From: JAKPAM01 sp047601745
GTDB lineage: Bacteria; Pseudomonadota; Gammaproteobacteria; Burkholderiales; Burkholderiaceae_E
DNA: 64,000 nt
Reading direction: 5' to 3'
Assembly: GCA_047601745.1 (NCBI GenBank)
Contig: JASGIS010000001.1
Coordinates: 2,232,001-2,296,000, forward strand
Shown: positions 26,321-35,575 of the stretch, piece by piece
Numbering within the stretch: position 1 is the first letter of the stretch
How the letters are laid out: the number at the start of each line of letters is the position of its first letter
Notes under the pieces: model-generated
The model's input: only the letters and a program-made list of their open reading frames with translations
Databases searched by the model: none
What the model was told of the DNA's origin: nothing
Made by a program: the position numbers and the translations under genes

Positions 26321-27256
26321 CTAGGCCGAGGACCCTTCGCCGTCGCCGCCGTCCCTCGGCATCGTCGCCCGCGGCAGCCGCGCCCCGCATTCGTGACAGA
26401 AGCGCGCGCCCGGCGAATGTCCTTCGGTCAGGCATTCGGGGCAGGTGCGCGTCGACGGCGTGGGCGGCGCCAGCCGGCGTGCGGTGAACTCGGCGCTGAC
26501 GATGCCGGTGGGCACGGCCAGCGTTCCCCAGCCGATCAGCATCATCGTCGACGCGATCACGCGTCCGAAATCGGTCTGCGGCGTGATGTCGCCGAAACCC
26601 ACGGTCGTCATCGTCGTGACCGCCCAGTAGACGCCGACCGGGATGCTGGTGAAGCCGTGCCGCGGCCCTTCGACGACGTACATCAGCGTGCCCATGATCA
26701 GCACGACCATCATCACGAAGGTCATGAACACGAAGATCTTGCGCCGCGACGCGTACAGCGCGCCGCCCAGCATCCGGTATTCCTCGACGTAGGCGGTCAG
26801 CTTCAGGATCCGGAACAGGCGCAGCAAACGCAGGATCCGCACGTCGATCAGCAGGTGCAGGCCGGGAACCAGGAAGGCCAGGTACGTGGGCAGCACCGCG
26901 ACCAGGTCGATGATGCCGAACGCGCTGGTCGCGTAGCGCAACGGACGCCGCACGCAGACCAGGCGGGCCACGTACTCGATCGTGAACAGGCCGGTCAGCA
27001 GCCATTCGAGCATCCCGAGCAGCGCGCCGTAGCGTGTGCGTACGCTGTCGATGCTGTCGAGCACGACGATCGCGACGCTGAGCAGGATCAGCGCGACCAG
27101 CGCCAGATCGAACGCGCGTCCGGCGGGCGTCTCGGCCTCGAAGATGATCCGGTGCAGGCGCAGCCGCCAGCCGCCGGCGGGGGCCTCGGTCGGGCGTTGC
27201 CGGAATGCCGCGGGTTTCGGTGGGCGGGGGCGGGACGACGGCGCGGGGGTGGGCAT
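26321..27256 (-). CDS. voltage-gated-type potassium channel with C-terminal zinc ribbon
   Basis: A 311-residue six-helix cation channel. S1-S3 cover roughly residues 45-140; S4 carries regularly spaced Arg (RILRLLRLFRILKL, about 143-156); the pore has the potassium selectivity filter TTVGFGD near 230, followed by S6. After S6 a short tail has CPEC then 13 residues then CHEC, a four-Cys zinc ribbon (about 273-295). Bacterial Kv-type channels usually lack this ribbon; it may fix the tetramer or sense metal or redox state. ATG at 27256. Confidence 0.93.
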   Translation of the reverse strand: MPTPAPSSRPRPPKPAAFRQRPTEAPAGGWRLRLHRIIFEAETPAGRAFDLALVALILLSVAIVVLDSIDSVRTRYGALLGMLEWLLTGLFTIEYVARLVCVRRPLRYATSAFGIIDLVAVLPTYLAFLVPGLHLLIDVRILRLLRLFRILKLTAYVEEYRMLGGALYASRRKIFVFMTFVMMVVLIMGTLMYVVEGPRHGFTSIPVGVYWAVTTMTTVGFGDITPQTDFGRVIASTMMLIGWGTLAVPTGIVSAEFTARRLAPPTPSTRTCPECLTEGHSPGARFCHECGARLPRATMPRDGGDGEGSSA

Positions 27257-27378
27257 GGCGTCATGCTACGGCAACGCGCATCGCGATCCGCGTTCGCGCC
27301 CAGGCGGCCCGCGTTCGCGCCCGGATGGTGCGCGTGCAATGCGCGGCGAGGCCCGACGACCGTCGCGCCGCCGCCCGC

Positions 27379-28536
27379 TCACAAGCCGCGGGCGATGACC
27401 TCGCGCATGATCTCGGCCGAGCCGCCGTAGATCCGGTTCGGCCGCACGTCGACGTAGGCGCGCGCGATCGGATACTCGCGCATGTAGCCGTAGCCGCCGA
27501 AGAACTGCATCAGATCGTCGATCGCGCGCGTCGCCTCGCCGGCCCAGAACTTGGCCATCGCCGCGCCGTCGACGGTCAGCGCGCCGGCCAGGTACTGCGT
27601 CAGGCAGTTGTCGACGAACGCGCGGGTCGCGCAGGCCAGCGTCTTGATCTCGGCCAGCTTGAAGCGGATGTGCTGGTTCTCGATCAGCGCCTTGCCGAAC
27701 GCGCGGCGCTGCTTGACGTGGTCGATCGTCCAGTCGAGCGCCACCTCGAGCGCGACCGCGCAGCGCATCGCGATCAGCAGCCGCTCGCGGATCAGTCCGC
27801 TCATCGCGTAGCCGAAGGCCGCGTCGGGCTCGCCGATCAGCATGTCCTCGGGCACGAACACGTCGTCGAAGAACAGCTCGGCCGTGTCCTGCGCGAGTTG
27901 GCCGATCTTGTCCAGCAGCCGGCCGCGCCGGAATCCGGGGCTGCGCGTGTCGACCCACAGCAGGCTGATGCCGCGCGCGCCGGCCTGCGGCGTGGTTTTC
28001 GCGAACACCAGCACCCGGTCGGCATGCCAGCCGTTGGTGATGAAGGTCTTCTGGCCGTTCAGCCGCCAGCCGCCGTCGACGCGCACCGCGCTGCTGCGGA
28101 TCGCCTTCAGGTCGCTGCCGGCGTCGGGCTCGGTCATCGCGATCGACGCGACGATGTCGCCGCTGGCCATGCCGGGCAGGAACGCCTTCTTTTGCGCCTC
28201 GGTGCCGAATTCGAGCAGGTACGGCGCGACGTTCTCGGAGTGCGTGGTGAAGCCGGTCACGCCCGAGGCCAGCGCGCGGGCGATCTCCTCGACGACGATC
28301 GTGCTGTGCAGGAAGTCGCCGCCGCCGCCGCCGTACGCGTCGGGGATGCCCGGGCACAGCAGGCCGGCGGCGCCGGCCTCGCGCCAGGCCTCGCGCGGCA
28401 CCAGGCCCTCGCGCTCCCAGTCGGCGTGCGACGGCAGGATCCGCTCGCGCAGGAAGCGCGCGACGTTGGCGCGGTACAGCTCGTGATCGGCGCCGAACAT
28501 CGGGCGCGGCATCGCGGGGGAAGGGGTCGAGGTCAT
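27379..28536 (-). CDS. acyl-CoA dehydrogenase
   Basis: A 385-residue FAD-dependent acyl-CoA dehydrogenase introducing an alpha-beta double bond into an acyl-CoA. Seen: IAMTEPDAGSDLKAI (FAD/substrate site near 130), WRLNGQKTFITNG, VKQRRAFGKALIENQHIRFKLAE, and MQFFGGYGYMREYPIARAYVDVRPNRIYGGSAEIM at the C-terminus. It lies 29 bp after a Bug-type binding protein on the same strand, so uptake of a carboxylate and its CoA-linked oxidation may be coupled. The CoA ligase for such a route is not adjacent. Confidence 0.94.
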   Translation of the reverse strand: MTSTPSPAMPRPMFGADHELYRANVARFLRERILPSHADWEREGLVPREAWREAGAAGLLCPGIPDAYGGGGGDFLHSTIVVEEIARALASGVTGFTTHSENVAPYLLEFGTEAQKKAFLPGMASGDIVASIAMTEPDAGSDLKAIRSSAVRVDGGWRLNGQKTFITNGWHADRVLVFAKTTPQAGARGISLLWVDTRSPGFRRGRLLDKIGQLAQDTAELFFDDVFVPEDMLIGEPDAAFGYAMSGLIRERLLIAMRCAVALEVALDWTIDHVKQRRAFGKALIENQHIRFKLAEIKTLACATRAFVDNCLTQYLAGALTVDGAAMAKFWAGEATRAIDDLMQFFGGYGYMREYPIARAYVDVRPNRIYGGSAEIMREVIARGL

Positions 28537-28564
28537 CGGTACTCCTGGCAGCGAACGGATGCGG

Positions 28565-29566
28565 TCATTGCGCGTTGATGCCGGCCGCCTGGATCACCTG
28601 GCCCCAGCGCTTCGTCTCGGCGCGCACGAAATCGTCGAAGCGCTGCGTCGAGCCGCCTTCGGCCTTGCCGCCCTGCTGGGCGATCCGGTCGCGCAGCGCC
28701 GGGTCGGCGAGCACGCGGTTCAGGTCGGCGTTCAGCGCCTGCACGGTGGCGGCCGGCACCTTCGACGACACGAACAATCCGAGCCACACCGACACGTCGA
28801 AATCCGGGTAGCCCTGCTCGATGACGGTGGGCACGTCGGGCAGCTCGGGCGCGCGCTCGCGCGTGGTGATCGCCAGCGCGCGCAGCTTGCCGGCGCGGAT
28901 CAGCGGCAGCGCGGTGATCAGGTTGTCGACCATGAAGTCCACCTGGCCCGCGACCAGATCGTTCAGCGCCGGCGCGGCGCCGCGATAGACGACGCCGACC
29001 GCCGGGATCCCGATCCGCGACTTCAGCAGTTCGCCGGCCAGGTGTCCGGACGACCCGCTGGTCGAGATCGCCATCGACAGGCCGTTGGGCCGCGTCGCCG
29101 CATGCGACTTGAGTTCGGCCAGCGTATGGATCGGCAGGTTCGGGTTCACGACGACCACGTCGGGCATCGACAGCACGAACACGACGGGCGCCAGATCGGC
29201 GGCCGCGTACGGCAGCTTGTCCTGCAGCGTGTAGTTGGCCGCGTTCGGTCCCAGGCTGCCCATCACCAGCGTGTGGCCGTCGGGGTCGGCGCGCAGCACG
29301 CCCTGGATGCCGATCGTGCCGCCGGCGCCGGGCAGGTTCTCGACGACGACCGGTTGCGGCAAGCGTTCGCTCCACGTCGTCGCGATCATCCGGCTGGTCA
29401 GGTCCAGGATGCCGCCGGGCGAACTGGGCGCGATGATCCGCACCGGCTTGACCGGCACGAATGCCGGCGGCTGCGCGTGAGCCGGCCGGATCGCCGATGG
29501 CATCAGCCACGCGGTGGCCAGGCTGCCGCACAAGGCGGCGGCCGCCTGGCGTCGGGAACGCTGCAT
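28565..29566 (-). CDS. Bug-family tripartite tricarboxylate transporter binding protein
   Basis: A 333-residue periplasmic binding protein of the Bug (TctC) family, abundant in Burkholderiales. Signal peptide MQRSRRQAAAALCGSLATAWLMPSAIRPAHAQ, then KPVRIIAPSSPGGILDLTSRMIA and VVENLPGAGGTIGIQ, the standard ligand loops. The membrane partners TctA/TctB are not encoded here; Bug orphans are common. It precedes the acyl-CoA dehydrogenase. ATG at 29566 starts the signal peptide; the longer open reading to 30766 is antisense to the next gene. Confidence 0.93.
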   Translation of the reverse strand: MQRSRRQAAAALCGSLATAWLMPSAIRPAHAQPPAFVPVKPVRIIAPSSPGGILDLTSRMIATTWSERLPQPVVVENLPGAGGTIGIQGVLRADPDGHTLVMGSLGPNAANYTLQDKLPYAAADLAPVVFVLSMPDVVVVNPNLPIHTLAELKSHAATRPNGLSMAISTSGSSGHLAGELLKSRIGIPAVGVVYRGAAPALNDLVAGQVDFMVDNLITALPLIRAGKLRALAITTRERAPELPDVPTVIEQGYPDFDVSVWLGLFVSSKVPAATVQALNADLNRVLADPALRDRIAQQGGKAEGGSTQRFDDFVRAETKRWGQVIQAAGINAQ

Positions 29567-29752
29567 GTCCTCGTCTCCTCGATGGTCCGGGCGCCGTCGA
29601 ATGGACGCCCTGGCGGCAATGCTACCCGAGCGCTTCGTCGATCGGCGCGCGATGCAATGCCCGTCCGGGTCGCGCGACCCGATCAGGAGGACAGGCCGGG
29701 CGCCATCGGCGACCCGGATCGAAAGCGGGGACGACCGGGGAGGAATCGAACG

Positions 29753-30592
29753 ATGAAGCGGATGCGACGCGCGCGCTGTGCGGTGATGGGGTTGGTGATC
29801 GTGGCGGCCTGCACGGCCGCGGGCCCGGCGGTCGCCGAGGGGGCGCCGGCCGCAGCGAAGCCGGCCGGCGAGTACAAGCCGTTCTCGGGCCAGCCGGGCA
29901 AGGACGTGGTGTGGCTGCCCACGCAACAGGCGCTGGTCGACCGGATGCTCGATCTGGCCCGCGTGACGCCCGCCGACTACCTGGTCGATCTGGGGTCCGG
30001 CGACGGGCGCACGGTGATCAGCGCCGCGCGCCGCGGCGCGCGGGCGCGGGGCATCGAGTTCAACCCCGACATGGTCGCGCTGGCCCGGCGCAACGCCCGC
30101 GAGGCCGGCGTCCAGCAACTGGCCACGTTCGAGCGCGGCGACATCTTCGAGGCCGACTTCTCGCGCGCCACCGTCGTGACGCTGTTCCTGTTGCCGAACC
30201 TGAACCTCAAGCTGCGGCCGACGCTGCTGCGGATGGCGCCGGGCACGCGGATCGTCTCGAACTCGTTCGCGATGGGGGACTGGGAGCCCGACGCGTCGAT
30301 CGATGCCGGCGGGGATTGCACGAACTTCTGCCGAGCCTTCGAATGGATCGTTCCGGCGTCGGTCGAGGGGAACTGGCGATCGGCGGGCGGGACCTTGACG
30401 TTCAAGCAGTCGTTCCAGCAGGTGCGCGGCACGATGTCGGTCGACGGGCGCCAAGAGCCGGTGACCGACGCGATGCTGCACGGCCGCTACCTGATGTTCA
30501 CCGCGGCGGGGCAACGCTACGTCGGCTCGGTCGACGGCGACCGGATCGAAGGCGTGGTCGATGGCCGGCATTGGTCGGCGCAGCGCGAGTGA
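29753..30592 (+). CDS. class I SAM-dependent methyltransferase with signal peptide
   Basis: A 279-residue protein. Residues 1-28 (MKRMRRARCAVMGLVIVAACTAAGPAVA) look like a Sec signal peptide with a basic n-region and AVA cleavage site. The mature part has a class I Rossmann methyltransferase: motif I VDLGSGDGRTVISAARRG near 77-95, acidic residue in GIEFNPDM, and motif III-like TVVTLFLLPNLNLKLRP. The C-terminal 80 residues form a beta-rich extra region. Export of a SAM enzyme is odd, because the periplasm is not known to contain SAM. GGGGAGG lies about 10 bp before the ATG. Substrate unknown. Confidence 0.82.
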   Translation: MKRMRRARCAVMGLVIVAACTAAGPAVAEGAPAAAKPAGEYKPFSGQPGKDVVWLPTQQALVDRMLDLARVTPADYLVDLGSGDGRTVISAARRGARARGIEFNPDMVALARRNAREAGVQQLATFERGDIFEADFSRATVVTLFLLPNLNLKLRPTLLRMAPGTRIVSNSFAMGDWEPDASIDAGGDCTNFCRAFEWIVPASVEGNWRSAGGTLTFKQSFQQVRGTMSVDGRQEPVTDAMLHGRYLMFTAAGQRYVGSVDGDRIEGVVDGRHWSAQRE

Positions 30593-30691
30593 GCCGGGTA
30601 TCCCGATGCCCGGGCGGCGGCTGCACGCTGCCGGGGGGTCGAGGAACCTGCCGTTCCAATGCTGTCGGGATGCTGTCGATTTGCGACTGCA

Positions 30692-30710
30692 AATGAGAGC
30701 GATTACCATT
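30692..30710. promoter_or_regulatory. Fur-like box upstream of the TonB receptor
   Basis: AATGAGAGCGATTACCATT, a 19-mer with AATG...CATT ends. It matches the reverse complement of the 19-mer at 39645-39663 in 15 of 19 positions and resembles Fur sites in beta-proteobacteria. It lies 20 bp before the earliest possible start of the receptor gene, so iron repression is expected. Confidence 0.68.
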
Positions 30711-30729
30711 TTCGACCTCGAAATCTTCG

Positions 30730-32979
30730 TTGCCAGAGGTCGCCTTGCCTTCGCTCCTCGCGCCATCGGGCGCCGCTGCCGAATCGTCCGTTCCGACCGC
30801 TGAGGCGGTCAGCCCGGCCCGCGCACGATGGCCGATGATCGCGGCGCGTGCCGGTCTGGCCGGCGTCGCCCTGGCCGGCGCGACGGTCTCGGCCCAGACG
30901 ACCGACGGGAGCGCCGGCGAGGCGGCGACGCTGCCGGCGGTGACGGTGTCCGGCCACCAGGATGCGCTCGATGAAGCGCCGCCGCCCGCGCGCGGCGGCC
31001 AGGTCGGGTCCGGCGCGCGGCTGGGCATACTCGGCAACACGCCGGTGCTCGACGCGCCTTTCAGCGTCACCTCGTATACGGCCGAGACGATCCAGACGCT
31101 GCAGGCCCGGTCGGTCGCCGACGTGATCGCCGCCGATCCGTCGGTCCGCATGAGTTCGGCGCGCTCGAACATCAACGAAGACCTGACGATCCGCGGGTTC
31201 CCGGTGTCCAGCAGCGATTTCGCGCTGAACGGCATGTACGGCCTGACGCCGTTCTGGCGCGCGCCGCTCGAGGCCGTCGAGCGCGTCGAGGTGCTCAAGG
31301 GGCCGACCGCGATGCTGATGGGCATGGCGCCGGGCGGCAACATCGGCGGCACGGTCAACCTGGTGTCCAAGCGCGCCGGCGCCGAGCCGCTGACGCGCTT
31401 CACCGGTTCGTACCTCAGCGATTCGGTGTTCGGCGCCCATCTGGACGTCGGCCGCCGCTTCGGCCCGGCCAACGCGTTCGGCGTCCGGATGAACCTGATG
31501 CAGCGCCAGGGCGATACGGTCATCGACCGGCAATGGACGAAAGAGCGTCTGGCGTCGCTGGGGCTCGACTACCGCGGGCAGGGCTGGCGGGTGTCGGCCG
31601 ACCTGCTGTGGCAGTCGCAGCGGATCGACAACGTCGTGCGGCAATTCCAGGTGGCGCCGACGCTGACGACGATTCCGCGCGTGCCCGACAACAAGATCGC
31701 TTACCCCGGTTATGGCTATAGCGACAGCCGCGACGGCAGCGCGGTCGTCAAGGCCGAGTACGACCTCAACGAGAACCTCACCGCTTATGCCGGGTACGGG
31801 CAGTACCGGAACAACTGGGACGCGGTGGCCGGCAATCCGGTCATGCTCGACACCGCCGGCAATTATTCGTACTTCGGCGGGTGGCAGCGTCAGCACGTGC
31901 GTTCCGAGTCCGCCGAGCTCGGCCTGCGCAGCGAGTTCCGCACCGGCGGCATCGGCCACAAGCTGACGCTGGGCTACACGTTGGTCGATCAGAAGCGCCA
32001 GCTCGGTTTCTACACCGGCTATCCGGGCGGCGTGAACAACCTGTATTCGCCGACGGATCCGGATTCGCCGTCGACCGCCGGCATCGCCAACCCGTTGCGG
32101 CCGATGAGCGATGCGCGCCTGGCGAGCGTCGCGCTGGCCGATACGCTGTCGATGCTCGACGACCGGCTGCTGGTGAGCCTGGGCCTGCGGCGCCAGTCGA
32201 TCGCCGCGCAGAACTACAGCTTCTCGACCGGTGCCGCGGACGGCGAGCGCTACGACGAGAGCGCGGTGACGCCGATGGTCGGCGTCGTCTACAAGCTGCA
32301 GCCGAACCTGTCGCTGTACGCCAGCCACATCCAGGGCCTGTCGCGCGGCGACACCGCGCCGATCACGGCCGGCCTGGCCAACCCCGGCCAGATGCTGGCG
32401 CCGTACAAGTCCAAGCAGCACGAGGTCGGCGTCAAGCTCGACGCGGCGGGCCTGATGACGACGGTCAGCCTGTTCCAGTTGACGCGCCCGAGCGCGTCGG
32501 TGTCCGACAACGTGTTCCGGGTCAACGGCGAACAGCGCAACCGCGGCCTGGAAGTGGCGACGGCCGGCGAGATCGCGCGCGGCGTGCGCCTGCTCGGCGG
32601 CGTCACGTACACGCAGGCCAAGCTGCACGAGTCGCCGACGGCGGCGCTGGTCGGCAAGGACGCGATCGGCGTGCCGCGCTGGCTGGCCAACATCGGCGCC
32701 GAGTGGGACGCCGGCTTCGCGCCCGGGCTGACCTTCATCGGCCGCGTGCTTCACAACGGCGACGCTTATCTCGATGCCGCCAACACGCTGGTCGTGCCGT
32801 CGTGGAACCGCTTCGACGTCGGCGCGCGTTATCGCACGCGGCTGGCCGGCAAGGACGTGACGCTGCGCCTGTACGTCGAGAACCTGACCGACAAGGACTA
32901 CTACGGCGTCGCCACCGCCGGGTACCTGCACCTGGGCACGCCGCGCACGCTCTCGCTGTCGGCCAGCGTCGACCTGTGA
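30730..32979 (+). CDS. TonB-dependent siderophore receptor
   Basis: About 749 residues; outer-membrane beta-barrel with an N-terminal plug. A signal-like hydrophobic stretch is at about 36-56. The plug has LDAPFSVTSYTAETIQTLQARSVADVIAADPSVR, DLTIRGF and VEVLKGPTAMLMG; the barrel ends with SLSASVDL. It takes up ferric siderophores with TonB energy; ligand unknown. Start uncertain: TTG at 30730 gives a basic n-region (ARARWP) before the hydrophobic stretch, while ATG at 30835 begins directly at MIAARAG. A Fur-like box precedes it and a PepSY protein follows by 61 bp. Confidence 0.94.
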   Translation: MPEVALPSLLAPSGAAAESSVPTAEAVSPARARWPMIAARAGLAGVALAGATVSAQTTDGSAGEAATLPAVTVSGHQDALDEAPPPARGGQVGSGARLGILGNTPVLDAPFSVTSYTAETIQTLQARSVADVIAADPSVRMSSARSNINEDLTIRGFPVSSSDFALNGMYGLTPFWRAPLEAVERVEVLKGPTAMLMGMAPGGNIGGTVNLVSKRAGAEPLTRFTGSYLSDSVFGAHLDVGRRFGPANAFGVRMNLMQRQGDTVIDRQWTKERLASLGLDYRGQGWRVSADLLWQSQRIDNVVRQFQVAPTLTTIPRVPDNKIAYPGYGYSDSRDGSAVVKAEYDLNENLTAYAGYGQYRNNWDAVAGNPVMLDTAGNYSYFGGWQRQHVRSESAELGLRSEFRTGGIGHKLTLGYTLVDQKRQLGFYTGYPGGVNNLYSPTDPDSPSTAGIANPLRPMSDARLASVALADTLSMLDDRLLVSLGLRRQSIAAQNYSFSTGAADGERYDESAVTPMVGVVYKLQPNLSLYASHIQGLSRGDTAPITAGLANPGQMLAPYKSKQHEVGVKLDAAGLMTTVSLFQLTRPSASVSDNVFRVNGEQRNRGLEVATAGEIARGVRLLGGVTYTQAKLHESPTAALVGKDAIGVPRWLANIGAEWDAGFAPGLTFIGRVLHNGDAYLDAANTLVVPSWNRFDVGARYRTRLAGKDVTLRLYVENLTDKDYYGVATAGYLHLGTPRTLSLSASVDL

Positions 32980-33040
32980 TCACGGGCCGAAGCGCGAGCA
33001 CGATCCGGGGCGGCCCATCGACACACGCAAGGGGTAAGCG

Positions 33041-34207
33041 ATGAACGTTCGTGCCTGGTCCTGGGTACACAAGTGGTCGAGTCTGATCTGCACGGTATTC
33101 ATGCTGCTGCTGTGCGTGACGGGCCTGCCGTTGGTCTTCCAGGAGGAGATCGAGCACCTGAGCGGCGTCGTCGAGGCGCCGGAGCTGCCGCAGGGCACGC
33201 CGACGGTCGGCCTCGACCAGGCCGCCGACGCGGCGCGCCAGCGTCGCCCTGGCGACGTCATCCGCTACATGTTCTGGGATGCCGAAGAGCACCCGAACAT
33301 CACTTATGTGTCGATGGCCCACGCGCTGGACGCGCCGCCCGACGAGAACTTCGCGGTCGTCATCGATACGCGCACCGCCCGGGTGCTCGACGAGCCCAGG
33401 ACCAACGAAGGCTTCATGTACGTGGTGCGCAAGCTGCACGTCGACCTGTTCGCCGGCCTGCCGGGCATGCTGTTCCTCGGCTTCATGGGCCTGCTGCTGG
33501 TCGTCGCGATCGTCTCGGGCGTCGTCCTCTACCATCCGTTCACGCGCCGGCTCGCGTTCGGCACCGTGCGCACGCAGCGCAGTGCGCGAGTCAAGTGGCT
33601 CGACCTGCACAACCTGCTGGGCGCGGTAACGATCGTCTGGGCGCTGGTCGTCGGCCTGACCGGATCGATCAACACGCTCAGCCAGATCGTGCTCGGGCTG
33701 TGGCAGCAGGACCAGATGGCGGAAATGACGGCGCCGTACAAGGGGCTGCCGCCGCCGACGCGGCTGGCCTCGCTCGACGAGTCGATCCGCACCGCGCAGC
33801 GCGCGGTGCCCGACATGGACGTGCGCTTCGTCGCGTTTCCGGGCACCGCGTTCTCGAGCCCCCACCACTACACGGTCTTCATGCGCGGCAACACGCCGGT
33901 CACGTCGCGGCTGCTCAAGCCGGCGCTGGTCGACGCGCAGACGGCGAGGCTGACCGATTCGCGTGACATGCCGTGGTACGTCAAGACGCTGCTGCTGTCG
34001 CAGCCGCTGCATTTCGGCGACTACGGTGGCCTGCCGCTGAAGATCCTGTGGACGATCCTGGACCTGATCACGATCGTCGTGCTGGTCACCGGCCTGTACC
34101 TGTGGCTGCGCAAGCCGCGCGCGGTCCGGCGCGAGCAAGGGCGCGGCATCGATGACGGCGCCGAGGCCGGCGAGCGCGCCGCGCTGCAACCGGAGGGCTC
34201 GCGATGA
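33041..34207 (+). CDS. PepSY-associated membrane protein (iron-uptake type)
   Basis: A 388-residue PepSY-TM protein with four main helices: residues about 10-33, 140-168, 192-220 and 345-370. Conserved His residues are at WVHKWSS near residue 10, KLHVDLFAG near 134 and DLHNLLG near 188. Such proteins often follow siderophore receptors and are thought to reduce or release iron at the inner membrane. It is 61 bp after the receptor and overlaps the next small gene by 4 bp, so it belongs to the iron-regulated operon. Confidence 0.9.
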   Translation: MNVRAWSWVHKWSSLICTVFMLLLCVTGLPLVFQEEIEHLSGVVEAPELPQGTPTVGLDQAADAARQRRPGDVIRYMFWDAEEHPNITYVSMAHALDAPPDENFAVVIDTRTARVLDEPRTNEGFMYVVRKLHVDLFAGLPGMLFLGFMGLLLVVAIVSGVVLYHPFTRRLAFGTVRTQRSARVKWLDLHNLLGAVTIVWALVVGLTGSINTLSQIVLGLWQQDQMAEMTAPYKGLPPPTRLASLDESIRTAQRAVPDMDVRFVAFPGTAFSSPHHYTVFMRGNTPVTSRLLKPALVDAQTARLTDSRDMPWYVKTLLLSQPLHFGDYGGLPLKILWTILDLITIVVLVTGLYLWLRKPRAVRREQGRGIDDGAEAGERAALQPEGSR

Positions 34208-34419
34208 GCAGCCGCGCGACCGCCGCCTCGCATCGGGGCCGCACCGATCATCCGCAATCGGTGTGGCAGGTGTTCCGCATCCCGCTGCTGCTGGGCGTGC
34301 TGACGATCGTCGGGCTGGTCTCGGCGCTGGTCGGCGACGACGGCTGGGATCTGCTGTCGTGGCTGGCGCTGCTGACGCCGATCGCGGCGGCGGCCTGGGG
34401 CTGGCACCGGCGCGGTTGA
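34204..34419 (+). CDS. small membrane protein of the iron-uptake operon
   Basis: A 71-residue protein with two hydrophobic helices (about 24-43 and 47-66) and the segment SVWQVFRIPLLLG. Its ATG overlaps the stop of the PepSY gene (ATGA), showing coupling. Small two-helix proteins of this kind commonly end PepSY cassettes; I cannot give a family number. Possibly a subunit or stabiliser of the PepSY protein. Confidence 0.78.
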   Translation: MSSRATAASHRGRTDHPQSVWQVFRIPLLLGVLTIVGLVSALVGDDGWDLLSWLALLTPIAAAAWGWHRRG

Positions 34420-34475
34420 GCGGCGCCTCGGGCGCGCCCGATCGGTGGCGATACCCGGCCGGGTAAGCGGGCGCC

Positions 34476-35345
34476 TCAGTCGGGTGGCGCCTGCCGGATC
34501 AGCCGCCGGAACGCGCCATAGTGCCGCAGCGCGCCGCGGCGGTCGCCCCGCCGTTCGAGCAGCCGTCCCAGATTGAAATGCGCATCGGCGAATCCGTCGT
34601 CGAAGGCCAGCGCCAGCCGATAGGCGTCGATCGCCGCCTCGTCGCGCTCCAGGTCTTCGAGCGCGATCGCCCAGTTGTAGCGCAGCGCGGCGTCGTCCAG
34701 GCCCATGCGCAGCGCGCGGGCGTATACGGCCTCGGCCGACTGCAGGCGGCCTTGCTCGGACAGCATCGCGCCGAGGTTCAGGTACGCGGCCTTGAAGTCG
34801 GGCACCGCGTCGATCAGCCGGCGATAGTGCTGCTCGGCGGCGACCGGGTCGAGCCGCTCCAGCGACTGCGCGCGATCGAACCATGCCTGCGGATCGGCGC
34901 CGGCCAGGCGCGCGCGGCCGCGTTCGCGCAGATCGGCGACCTCGCCGCCGCCACCGGGGGACGCGGCGCCGGTCGGTTCGGCGTCCAGCTCGATCACCCA
35001 TTGCCCGGAGCCCGCGTCGCGCGGGCCCTGCGCATCGCGCACGATCACGCGGCGGCCCACGGCGGCCAGCCGCAGCCGCGTCAGCGGTTGCGCCGGCGAC
35101 GCCTCGGCGCGCAGGCGGCGCAGCGCCTGGACGATGCGCGCGTGAGGCACGCGCTCGCGCCGCAGCGCGTCGGCGGTACGCAGCAGCGCCAGGTCCTGGA
35201 ACGAGAAGCGCAGTTCGCGGCGCGGGCCCCTGGACGGCCGGACGAAGCCGGCCCGGATCAGGCCGGCGACCGCGTAGCGCGACAGACCCGATAGCTGTCG
35301 AACGCGCTTGAGCGTGAATCCCTGGGGCTCGGTGGACGGCATCAT
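34476..35345 (-). CDS. MerR-type HTH fused to tetratricopeptide repeats
   Basis: A 289-residue two-part protein. Residues about 10-80 are a MerR-like winged helix (FTLKRVRQLSGLSRYAVAGLIRAGFVRPSRGPRRELRFSFQDLALLRTA). Residues about 160-285 hold three to four tetratricopeptide repeats (WFDRAQSLERLDPVAAEQHY, AYLNLGAMLSEQGR, LRYNWAIALEDLERDEAA, AHFNLGRLLERRGD). MerR regulators normally end in a short dimer helix and effector domain, so TPRs imply control by protein partners. It starts at one of two adjacent ATGs (35345 or 35342). A 7-bp tandem array begins 6 bp upstream. It converges with the iron operon. Confidence 0.85.
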   Translation of the reverse strand: MMPSTEPQGFTLKRVRQLSGLSRYAVAGLIRAGFVRPSRGPRRELRFSFQDLALLRTADALRRERVPHARIVQALRRLRAEASPAQPLTRLRLAAVGRRVIVRDAQGPRDAGSGQWVIELDAEPTGAASPGGGGEVADLRERGRARLAGADPQAWFDRAQSLERLDPVAAEQHYRRLIDAVPDFKAAYLNLGAMLSEQGRLQSAEAVYARALRMGLDDAALRYNWAIALEDLERDEAAIDAYRLALAFDDGFADAHFNLGRLLERRGDRRGALRHYGAFRRLIRQAPPD

Positions 35346-35350
35346 CGTGT

Positions 35351-35392
35351 GGTCGGCGGTCGGCGGTCGGCGGTCGGCGGTCGGCGGTCGGC
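35351..35392. repeat. 7-bp tandem repeat (GGTCGGC x6) in divergent promoter region
   Basis: Six perfect units between the MerR-TPR start and the molybdenum hydroxylase operon. It falls where the 5' leader or ribosome-binding region of the MerR-TPR gene must be, so unit gain or loss would change spacing by 7 bp. Confidence 0.96.
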
Positions 35393-35575
35393 GCGCTCGC
35401 GCGTCGTGGCGTTCTCCTTGTTCGATTCTAGGACGCGATCGATCGCGCGGCCCTCGCTTTCTGCGCGGATATCCGACAACAATGTCGGGCAGGCGCCACG
35501 CCCGGCATCCGGAGCGGGCGCCGCCGCGGCGTGGAGACCGCCGACGATCCTTCAACCCATCAGGGTGGGCTTGGC

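Noticed and set aside
24625..26487. A 620-codon plus-strand frame across the DHA1 transporter
   Set aside because: Antisense to the transporter; its Arg-Gly-Ser-Gly repeats come only from the 9-bp array.
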